Shown: positions 40,627 to 47,615 of the stretch, piece by piece
How the letters are laid out: each line of letters begins with the position of its first letter
Position numbering within the stretch: position 1 is the stretch's first letter
Assembly (NCBI GenBank): GCA_040752005.1
Contig: JBFMFX010000003.1
Coordinates: forward strand, 1 to 64,000
Length of the DNA: 64,000 nucleotides
Direction: 5' to 3'
From: RBG-16-66-20 sp040752005
GTDB lineage: Bacteria > Pseudomonadota > Gammaproteobacteria > Burkholderiales > SG8-39
Position numbers and translations under genes: made by a program
The notes under the pieces: model-generated
The model's input: only the letters and a program-made list of their open reading frames with translations
Database searches by the model: none
Told to the model about the DNA's origin: nothing

Positions 40627-41073
40627 CTACCGGCAGACGAGCGCCGGAATTTTCGAGTGCGTGAGCACTTTCCGGGTCTCGCTGCCGAGCAGTATGCCGG
40701 CGAGCCCCTTGCGCCCGTGCGAGGCCATGACGATCAGGTCGCAGCGGTGCGCGCGTGCAACGCGTAGGATGTCCTTCCACGGCTCGCCGCCCACCACGGA
40801 AACCGCGCGCACCGACTCTCCGAGGCTGCGGGTTTCGCGGGCGAAGGTGCGCAGGCAGCGATCGGCGGCGCGCTCGATCTCGCGCCGAAAGCCGGGCATC
40901 GCCGCGATCGCGGCGCGGCGCGGAACCTCCAGGTAGGCGGCGACGATGTGCAGGCCGGTGAGGCGCGCGCCGCACGCCTTCGCCAGCGCCGCGGCGACGC
41001 GCACCGCCCGCAGCGACAGGCGCGAACCGTCGGTCGCGACCAGGATGTGGCGGGGCGCGCCGGGCGCGCGCAT
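40627..41073 (-). CDS. Universal stress protein
   Basis: This 148-residue UspA-fold protein has HILVATDGSRLSLRAVRVA at the N-terminus and the ATP-binding motif VMASHGRKGLAGILLGSETRKVLTHS (G-2x-G-9x-G-S/T) near the C-terminus. Same length as the paralog immediately upstream; its ATG overlaps that gene's TGA, so the pair is a tandem duplication translated together. Confidence 0.88.
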   Translation of the reverse strand: MRAPGAPRHILVATDGSRLSLRAVRVAAALAKACGARLTGLHIVAAYLEVPRRAAIAAMPGFRREIERAADRCLRTFARETRSLGESVRAVSVVGGEPWKDILRVARAHRCDLIVMASHGRKGLAGILLGSETRKVLTHSKIPALVCR

Positions 41074-41519
41074 CAGCGGCAGACCAGCACCGGAATCTTC
41101 GAGTGCGTGAGGACCTTGGTGGTTTCGCTGCCCAGCACCAGCGCCTCCAGCCCCCTGCGCCCGTGCGAGGCCATGACGATGAGGTCGCACTTCTTCGCTT
41201 TTGCGGTGCGGATGATCGCCTTCCACGGGCTGTCGTGCGCCGTCACGATGCGCCGGGGCGAAAGGCCGGCGCCGCGCGCCTCCCTGTCGAGCACTGCAAG
41301 GGCCTTATCCGCTTCGTGCTGCATCATCTCGTCCCAGCGCTTCTGCGTGATCTCGGGCACGTACACCGCCGCCTCGCCGTAGAGCGGCGGCGCGTAGGGT
41401 GCGGTGACATACAGCCCGGTAAGTGTGGCGCGGGTCGTCTTCGCAAGCGCCACCGCCATGCGGATCGCCCGCTTCGAGAGCGGCGAGCCGTCGGTGGGGA
41501 CGAGGATGTGCTTGAACAT
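41073..41519 (-). CDS. Universal stress protein
   Basis: This 148-residue UspA-fold protein has HILVPTDGSPLSKRAIRMA and VMASHGRRGLEALVLGSETTKVLTHS with the ATP-binding glycines. I chose the ATG at 41519 because AAAGGAGAC precedes it; an earlier ATG at 41543 has none. An FNR-like box is centred 57 bp upstream. In Pseudomonas and relatives, Usp genes are known to be induced by ANR in low oxygen. Confidence 0.9.
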   Translation of the reverse strand: MFKHILVPTDGSPLSKRAIRMAVALAKTTRATLTGLYVTAPYAPPLYGEAAVYVPEITQKRWDEMMQHEADKALAVLDREARGAGLSPRRIVTAHDSPWKAIIRTAKAKKCDLIVMASHGRRGLEALVLGSETTKVLTHSKIPVLVCR

Positions 41520-41569
41520 GGGCGAGTCTCCTTTCAGCGGCAACGATAGCGGGGGGGCGCGCTCCGCGC

Positions 41570-41583
41570 TTGACCTGTATCAA
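41570..41583. promoter_or_regulatory. FNR/DNR-type box, one mismatch
   Basis: TTGACCTGTATCAA lies between the end of the selD fusion gene (41593) and the stress-protein pair (start 41519), both on the minus strand. Its position fits activation of the stress-protein genes. Confidence 0.65.
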
Positions 41584-41592
41584 AGGCGCCGG

Positions 41593-43872
41593 TCAATCGC
41601 GCAGCACGATCGGCTCGGGCGCCTCGCCCGGCGCGAGCACGCGGCCGATGATCGCGGCGCTGCGGTAGCCGAGGGCGCGCAGTCGCGCGACGCAGGCGGC
41701 GGCGCGATCGGCCGGAACGCTGGCGAGCAGCCCGCCCGCGGTCTGCGGGTCGAAGATGAGCGGGTAGCGAGGATGCCTCGCCATCTCGGCCTGGTTGCGC
41801 AGCGCGCGGCGCAGTCGCACGTTGGCGGGCTGAAGCGAGCTGAGAATTCCGGCGGCCGCGGTTTCCTCGGCGCCTTCCAGCACCGGCAGCGCCCCGAGAT
41901 GGATTTCGGCATCCACCCCGGAAGGTCGCGTCATCTCGACCAGGTGCCCGAGCAGGCCGAAGCCGGTGAGGTCGGTGCAGGCGCTCGCGCCGTGCTCGAG
42001 CAGGCAACGCGCCGCGAGGCGGCTCGACTGGCACATGGATTCGAGCGCGGCGTCAATCCAGCGCCCGCGCGCCGCAAGCCGCATGTGCGCGGCGAAGAGC
42101 GTCCCGGTGCCGATGGGTTTGGTGAGGATGAGCGCGTCGCCCGGCCGCATGCCCGCCTTGCGCAGCACCCCGCGCAGGTCCTCGTCCACGAGGCCGTTCA
42201 CGGCGAAACCGAGCGCAAGCTCGCGTCCTTCGCCGGTGTGGCCGCCGATGAGCGCGCAGCCGGCTTCGTTCAGCACCTCGACCGCGCCCGACATCATCTG
42301 AAAGAGCACGTCCTCCACCTTCGCCTCCAGCCCCGGCGGCACGGTGACGATCGAGGCGGCCGATTGCGCCTCGCCGCCCATCGCGAAGATGTCTCCGAGC
42401 GCGTGATTCGCGGCCACCTTGCCGAAGACGTACGGGTCGTCCACGAAGGCGCGGAAGAAGTCCACCGAGTGCACCAGCGCCTTTCCCGGCGGCACGCGCA
42501 CGACCGCCGCATCGTCGGGCGAGTGCAGGCCGATCAGCACGTCGGCGCGCTCGATCGGGTGCAGCGCCCCGAGCGCGCGCTCGAGGACGGTGGCGCCCAC
42601 CTTCGCGCCGCAGCCGCCGCAGCGCATCGCGAGCGCCGAGATCGCCTGCGCCGCCTCCTCGCCTTCGAGCGCGAGGGCGGGGTGGCTCTGCGCGGGCGGC
42701 GCGTCCCGCATCGGCGGCAGGTCGGAGAACTTCGCCATGAAGCGCCGGTCTATCCAGTTCTTCCAGCGCCACACCCACGCCCCTTCGAGAAAGAGCGCGC
42801 CGCGCGAGGCGACCGCGGACTTGTCGCCGGTGCTGATCAGCGCGAGAAACCGCCGCTGCGGGCGGTAGCGCGCAAGCGGCCGGCCCTCGACGGCGCGGCG
42901 CAGATTCTCGGCGAGCGGCGGGCCCATACGCACCGCGTAGACACCCGCCTTCTCCAGCGTGTGGCCGGTCATCGAGGCGACGTCTCCGGCGGCGAAGATG
43001 TCGGGGTCGGTGACGCTCTGCAGCGTGTCCTCGACCCGGATGAAGCCTTCTTCGTCCAGCGCAAGGCCGGCCTGTGCGAGCCACGGCGCGCCCGCGGCGT
43101 GCGTCACCCACACGACCTCGTCGGCGGCGATCGTCTCGCCGGCGGCGGTGTGCAGCCGGCCTGGCTCAAGGCGCGTCACCTCGGCGCCCAGATGCAGCGC
43201 GATCCCGCGCGCGGCGAGCGTGCGCATGAACGCACGACGCACCGCGCCGTTGTGCGTCGGCAGGATCTGCGGCCCGGCCTCCAGCAGGTGGAAGGCGAGC
43301 GCGGCCGGATCGCGCCCCAGCGCGGCGAGTTCGTTGCGCAGGCGGTACTGCATCGCGAGCGCAAGCTCCACGCCGCCGGCTCCGCCGCCCACGATCGCGA
43401 TGCGCGTCTGGCCGGGGTGACGCCGCACGCGCTCCAGCAGCGCGAGCCAGCGCTCGTTGAAGCTGTGAATGGGCTTGACCGGCACCGCATGTTCCTGCGC
43501 TCCCTCGATGCGGCTCATGCGCGGGGTCGAGCCGATGTTGATCGAGAGCTTGTCGTAGGCGACCGGCGGTCGCCCCTTGCACATCACCTTCTTTTGCGCG
43601 CGGTCAATGCCGACCGCCTCGTCGTGAAAGAAGCGCGCCCCGGCGAAGGCGGCGAGGCGGGCGAGATCTATGTGGACTTCGTCGTAGGAATAGTGGCCGG
43701 CGATGTAGCCGGGCAGCATCCCGGAATACGGGGTGTGCGTGTCGCGGCAGATCACGGTGAGGCGCACGCCCGGCACCGGGCGCATGCCGAAACGCCTGAG
43801 CACGGTGACGTGGCTGTGTCCGCCGCCCACGAGCACGATGTCGCGCAGGACCGGCTGATCGGAGACCTTCAT
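41593..43872 (-). CDS. selD: NADH dehydrogenase-like flavoprotein fused to selenide, water dikinase
   Basis: This 759-residue fusion has an N-terminal half (1-385) that is a type II NADH dehydrogenase-like flavoprotein, with FAD-binding IVLVGGGHSHVTVL, NAD-binding IAIVGGGAGGVELAL and DIFAAGDVAS. The C-terminal half (about 405-759) is SelD: RCGGCGAKVGA with Cys418, Cys421 and Lys424, then HSPDDAAVV, GHTGEG and TGFGLLGHL. SelD makes selenophosphate from selenide and ATP. This fusion occurs in several proteobacteria; the flavoprotein may supply reduced selenium. It implies selenoproteins or seleno-tRNA in the cell, though I found no selenoprotein gene in the window. Confidence 0.9.
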   Translation of the reverse strand: MKVSDQPVLRDIVLVGGGHSHVTVLRRFGMRPVPGVRLTVICRDTHTPYSGMLPGYIAGHYSYDEVHIDLARLAAFAGARFFHDEAVGIDRAQKKVMCKGRPPVAYDKLSINIGSTPRMSRIEGAQEHAVPVKPIHSFNERWLALLERVRRHPGQTRIAIVGGGAGGVELALAMQYRLRNELAALGRDPAALAFHLLEAGPQILPTHNGAVRRAFMRTLAARGIALHLGAEVTRLEPGRLHTAAGETIAADEVVWVTHAAGAPWLAQAGLALDEEGFIRVEDTLQSVTDPDIFAAGDVASMTGHTLEKAGVYAVRMGPPLAENLRRAVEGRPLARYRPQRRFLALISTGDKSAVASRGALFLEGAWVWRWKNWIDRRFMAKFSDLPPMRDAPPAQSHPALALEGEEAAQAISALAMRCGGCGAKVGATVLERALGALHPIERADVLIGLHSPDDAAVVRVPPGKALVHSVDFFRAFVDDPYVFGKVAANHALGDIFAMGGEAQSAASIVTVPPGLEAKVEDVLFQMMSGAVEVLNEAGCALIGGHTGEGRELALGFAVNGLVDEDLRGVLRKAGMRPGDALILTKPIGTGTLFAAHMRLAARGRWIDAALESMCQSSRLAARCLLEHGASACTDLTGFGLLGHLVEMTRPSGVDAEIHLGALPVLEGAEETAAAGILSSLQPANVRLRRALRNQAEMARHPRYPLIFDPQTAGGLLASVPADRAAACVARLRALGYRSAAIIGRVLAPGEAPEPIVLRD

Positions 43873-43907
43873 CGGGAGGCGATCGCTGGGTGAGCCGGCA
43901 ACTTAGC

Positions 43908-43936
43908 AAAAATCGCCGGCGCCCGCGCGCGGGCGC
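43908..43936 (-). terminator. Rho-independent-type terminator after nnrS
   Basis: A perfect 18-bp palindrome, GCGCCCGCGCGCGGGCGC (43919-43936), begins five bases after the nnrS stop on the minus strand. A run of five T follows on that strand (43908-43912). Confidence 0.65.
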
Positions 43937-43940
43937 TTGT

Positions 43941-45107
43941 TCAGCCCGGTCGTCCGTCGAGCCGGGGACGGGTGAGGATGGGAAAGAACGCGATCGTGAA
44001 CAGGGCGAACGCCGCCGACCATAGCGCCGCGGCGAGCGACACCGAGGCGACGTACCAGCCGGGGACCGCGAGCGGCATCAGCACCCGCACCGCGGCGGCG
44101 GCCTGCACCAGAAGATAGGCGGCGACCTCCATGGGGCCGGCGACGAGCGGCCGCGCGGTGTGGCCGCGCGCGGTGCGCGTCATCATGCCGAGCGTGAGCC
44201 CGCCGATCGCGCCGACGGTGAGCGCGTGGGTGGCGAGCACCGCGGGCGCGAGGCCGAGGCCGGCCAGGCCGCGCAGCGCAAGGTGCACGACGATCCAGCC
44301 ATAGGACAGATGCAGGATCCAGAGGATGGGACGGCCGCGCGTCGCGAGCGGCGCCCAGAGCGCGAGCCGCGCCGCGTGCGCCGCCGCCGCGGCGAGCGCG
44401 ACCACGGCAGCGAGCAGCTCCGGCGCAGCCGCTTCGGCGGCGACGCCGAGCGCATCCAGGGCGATCAGCGCGAGGATCGAGCCGAGCGCGGCGCGCTCGA
44501 TCGCCGCGACGCGCCGCGCCCCGGCGCCGGCCACGGCGTTGTTGGTGAAGGCCGGCACCACCCGGCCGGCCATCACCGCCATGATGAAGAGCACCAGATC
44601 GAGTCCGATGGCGAGCGCCGCGCGCGGCCACGCCTGAAGCGCGAGGCCGGCGGCGCCGAGCGCGAGCATCAGCGCGATGAAGAAGTAATTGCGCCGATTG
44701 CCGCTCGCCACGAGCGGCCGCCCGATGCCCCACGCGACCGCCACGGCGAAGGCCATCCCGGCCCATCCCGCCGCCTGCAGCGAAACCGGCGCGAGGACGC
44801 GTGCGGCGACCCAGAGCGCCGCCACGCCCGCGAGCGCCGTTCCCGCAGGCGTCGGCCGCCCGGTCCAGTTGCGCACCGCGGTGAAGAGGAACCCGGCGAT
44901 CACCGCGAAGGCGTAGCCGAACAGCATCTCGTGCGCGTGCCACAGCGGATTGCCACGCGGCAGGACGCCGCCGTATTGCAGCGCCCAGAGCGGCACTGCC
45001 GCCGCCGCGTACGCGCCGGCGAGGAGATAGAACGGCCGGAAGCCGAGGCTGAACAACGCGAACCGGTTCCGGTCTGCGACCGGGACCGGTTCTAGTACGC
45101 GATGCAT
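43941..45107 (-). CDS. nnrS: NnrS family heme-copper membrane protein
   Basis: This 388-residue protein has about twelve helices. FSLGFRPFYLLAGAYAA, LWHAHEMLFGYAFAVIAGFLFTAVRNWTG and THALTVGAIGGLTLGMMTRTARGHTARPL are NnrS hallmarks with conserved His residues. NnrS is made during denitrification and protects against nitric oxide stress. I chose the ATG at 45107; it lies 16 bp inside the end of the radical SAM gene, so both are expressed together. Confidence 0.9.
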   Translation of the reverse strand: MHRVLEPVPVADRNRFALFSLGFRPFYLLAGAYAAAAVPLWALQYGGVLPRGNPLWHAHEMLFGYAFAVIAGFLFTAVRNWTGRPTPAGTALAGVAALWVAARVLAPVSLQAAGWAGMAFAVAVAWGIGRPLVASGNRRNYFFIALMLALGAAGLALQAWPRAALAIGLDLVLFIMAVMAGRVVPAFTNNAVAGAGARRVAAIERAALGSILALIALDALGVAAEAAAPELLAAVVALAAAAAHAARLALWAPLATRGRPILWILHLSYGWIVVHLALRGLAGLGLAPAVLATHALTVGAIGGLTLGMMTRTARGHTARPLVAGPMEVAAYLLVQAAAAVRVLMPLAVPGWYVASVSLAAALWSAAFALFTIAFFPILTRPRLDGRPG

Positions 45108-46045
45108 TGTTCGCAGAGGGTCCCGCGCACGTCCCGGCGCAGGTGGGCTTGGCGCAGGGCGACGAACGGCGGCGAGTTCCACGCCTCCATGAACGACTGC
45201 CGGTTGAGATCGCCCATTGTCCAGTTGGCGGTGGCGTCGAAGCAGCAGGCCGAGAGCTTGCCGTCGGCGGTGACGTGGCCCTCGGTGAACGCCGACCAGC
45301 AGGGCAGCGGTGGGCGCAGCGCCCCGAGCCGGCCCTGATTGCCGGCGGTGGGCCGGAAACCCAGCTCCTTCTCGCGCTGCGTCGCGAACGAGCCCATCGA
45401 ATATAGCGGCAGCCAGTAGTGCTCATCCACGTAGGGCAGCACCCGCTCCTTGAGCAGCGCCTGCATGCGCTCGAACTGCTCGCCGTCGTAGCGGATCGAG
45501 GAGGCGTACAGGCCGGTCGCGTAGCCGCCGCGGCGGCGCACTTCGGCAGCGGCGGCGATGTTGTCCAGCGCGCGCCGGAAAAGCTTCCCGGAGACGCCCA
45601 TCACGCGCTCGAACTGCGCCTCGTCGGTGGCGTTGACCGACCACTTGAGAGAGTCCAGTCCCGCCTTCATGCACTCCTCGACCGCCTCCGGGAACGCCAT
45701 CGAGGCATTGGAGGTGAGAAAGACGTACGGCATCGCGATCTCGCGCTTCAGGTACGCGATGCAGTCCACCAGCAGCCGCGGGTTCATGAATGATTCGCCG
45801 AGGTAGAACACGCCGATTTCCTCGACGCCCGCCGCGCGCATCTCCCGGGTGATGCGCTTGAAGAGCGCGAAGTCCATGTCCCACTTCGGCTGCTCTTCAC
45901 GCGTGCGCAGGGCGCAGAACCCGCAGCGGTAGTTGCAGCGCGGGGAAATCTCGATCTTGACGCTGCACGGCGCCGGCAGCACCGCCTGCATGCGCTCGGG
46001 CGGAATCCGGGTGATGTGGTCTATGCGGTCGGTGATGCTGCCCAT
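45092..46045 (-). CDS. Radical SAM/SPASM domain protein
   Basis: This 317-residue protein has the radical SAM Cys37/Cys41/Cys44 motif in SPRCNYRCGFC and a C-terminal SPASM-like Cys set (LPCWSAF, LSACCFDA, GTLCEQC) for extra clusters. It resembles enzymes that modify peptides or mature cofactors; the target is unknown. No small peptide substrate gene is next to it. Its overlap with nnrS suggests a role in NO-related or heme-related maturation. A perfect FNR box is centred 41 bp upstream of the ATG. Confidence 0.82.
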   Translation of the reverse strand: MGSITDRIDHITRIPPERMQAVLPAPCSVKIEISPRCNYRCGFCALRTREEQPKWDMDFALFKRITREMRAAGVEEIGVFYLGESFMNPRLLVDCIAYLKREIAMPYVFLTSNASMAFPEAVEECMKAGLDSLKWSVNATDEAQFERVMGVSGKLFRRALDNIAAAAEVRRRGGYATGLYASSIRYDGEQFERMQALLKERVLPYVDEHYWLPLYSMGSFATQREKELGFRPTAGNQGRLGALRPPLPCWSAFTEGHVTADGKLSACCFDATANWTMGDLNRQSFMEAWNSPPFVALRQAHLRRDVRGTLCEQCIAY

Positions 46046-46079
46046 GCGCCGATCGTGCGCCGGGGTGCCGCAGCGCGGT

Positions 46080-46093
46080 TTGATCAAGATCAA
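46080..46093. promoter_or_regulatory. Perfect FNR/DNR-type box
   Basis: TTGATCAAGATCAA matches the consensus exactly. It lies between the divergent radical SAM-nnrS operon (start 46045) and the thioesterase (start 46115). Its centre is 41 bp from the former and 28 bp from the latter. Confidence 0.75.
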
Positions 46094-46114
46094 GGCCGGC
46101 GGTAAGGTGCGGGC

Positions 46115-46528
46115 ATGAAGACCACACTGGTTCCCGGACTTTCCTTTACGCGCCACCTCGTCGTGGACGAGGCGCGCTGCATTGCGTTCATGGGCCGCGA
46201 AGGCATGGTGTACGCGACGCCGTGGATGGTGAGCGACATGGAGTACGCCTGCCGCGAGTTTCTTCTCGCGCACCTCGATCCCGGCGAGGATTCGGTCGGC
46301 GCACACGTCTCGATTGACCATCTGGCGGCGACCCCGCTCGGCATGGAGGCGACGCTCCAGGCGCGGGTGGCGCGGGTCGAAGGCCGGCGCGTCACCTTCG
46401 AGTTCAGCGTGCGCGACGAGGTGGAGGAATGCGGCCGCGGCACGCACGTGCGGGTGGTGGTGGACGGCGCCAGAACGCGCGAGCGCCTCGCCGCCAAGCG
46501 CGCGAAGGCCGCGAACCGGAAGCCGTAG
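46115..46528 (+). CDS. FlK-like hotdog thioesterase (paralog of 17793)
   Basis: This 137-residue protein has the same plan as the thioesterase at 17793: RCIAFMGREGMVYATPWMV, CREFLLAHLDPGEDSVGAHVSIDHLAATPLGM, with Thr and His in equivalent places. It probably hydrolyses a CoA thioester. It is alone in its transcription unit or precedes the RND genes by 16 bp. Confidence 0.78.
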   Translation: MKTTLVPGLSFTRHLVVDEARCIAFMGREGMVYATPWMVSDMEYACREFLLAHLDPGEDSVGAHVSIDHLAATPLGMEATLQARVARVEGRRVTFEFSVRDEVEECGRGTHVRVVVDGARTRERLAAKRAKAANRKP

Positions 46529-46544
46529 AATCGCCCTTTCAACC

Positions 46545-47612
46545 ATGCGGTTCGCACTCGTGCTCGCGCTCGTCGCGGCCACGGCGCTCGCGCAGGCGCC
46601 GAAGGACGCCGGCAAGGGCGCCGCGGCGAAAGCCCCGCCGCCGATGCCGGTGAAGGCGGCGCCGGCGCGCGTCGCGCCGGCGGTGGACGAGGCGGTCGCG
46701 GTGGGCACGCTGCGCGCCGACGAGTCGGTGATCGTGCGGCCGGAGATCGCCGGGCGCATCGCCGAGATCCGTTTCGCCGAGGGCCAGCGCGTGGCGCGCG
46801 GCGCGCTGCTCGCCACGCTCGATGCCTCCGAGGTGAAGGCGCAGCTTGCCTCGGCGATGGCGCAGGCGAAGCTCGATGCCCAGCGGCTGGAGCGCGCCGA
46901 GGACCTGTACCAGAAGAACTTCATCAGCCGGCAGGCGCTGGACGAGGCGCGCTCGAACGCCGCGCGTTCGGCGGCGCTGGTGCGCGAGGTCGAGGCGAAG
47001 CTCGCCAAGACCGAGATGCGCGCGCCGTTCGCCGGCGTGGTGGGACTGCGCCAGGTGAGCGAGGGCGCAGTGGTCGCCGCCGGCACCGACATCGCGCGGC
47101 TGGAGAAGATTGACCAGCTCAAGCTCGATTTCCGCGTGCCCGAGTCGTTCGTCTCGCGCCTGCGCGCCGGACAGCCGGTGAAGGTGGCGGTGGATGCATG
47201 GCCCGGGCAGGCGTTCGGCGGCACGGTGTACGCGCTCGAGCCGGCGGTGGACGAGGCGACGCGCACGGTGCTCGTGCGCGCGCGCATCGCCAATCCCGAG
47301 TTGAAGCTTCGGCCCGGCATGTTCGCGCGCGTGACGCTGCAGCTCGGCGCGCGCGAGCACGCGATCTGGATTCCGGAGCAGGCGGTGGTGCCGCGCGGGC
47401 AGGACGCCTTCGTCTATCGCGTCGCCGACGGAAGAGCGGACCTCGTCAAGGTCCAGCTCGGCATCCGGCGCCCGGGCGAGGTCGAGGTGCTCGCCGGACT
47501 CGCCCCGGGTGACCTCGTGGTCACCGACGGCACGCTGCGGCTTTTCCCCGGCGCGCCGGTGACGCTGATGCCGGGCAAGCCCGCCGCCGCGGCGCCCGAG
47601 CGGAAGGGGTAG
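46545..47612 (+). CDS. RND efflux periplasmic adaptor (membrane fusion protein)
   Basis: This 355-residue protein has a signal peptide (1-16), a biotinyl-lipoyl-like domain split around a helical hairpin (about 90-140: AQLASAMAQAKLDAQRLERAEDLY), RAPFAGVVGLRQV, and beta-barrel and membrane-proximal domains. It would link the inner-membrane pump encoded next to an outer-membrane channel. No TolC-type gene is in the window. I chose the ATG at 46545, which gives the signal peptide. Confidence 0.88.
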   Translation: MRFALVLALVAATALAQAPKDAGKGAAAKAPPPMPVKAAPARVAPAVDEAVAVGTLRADESVIVRPEIAGRIAEIRFAEGQRVARGALLATLDASEVKAQLASAMAQAKLDAQRLERAEDLYQKNFISRQALDEARSNAARSAALVREVEAKLAKTEMRAPFAGVVGLRQVSEGAVVAAGTDIARLEKIDQLKLDFRVPESFVSRLRAGQPVKVAVDAWPGQAFGGTVYALEPAVDEATRTVLVRARIANPELKLRPGMFARVTLQLGAREHAIWIPEQAVVPRGQDAFVYRVADGRADLVKVQLGIRRPGEVEVLAGLAPGDLVVTDGTLRLFPGAPVTLMPGKPAAAAPERKG

Positions 47613-47615
47613 CGC

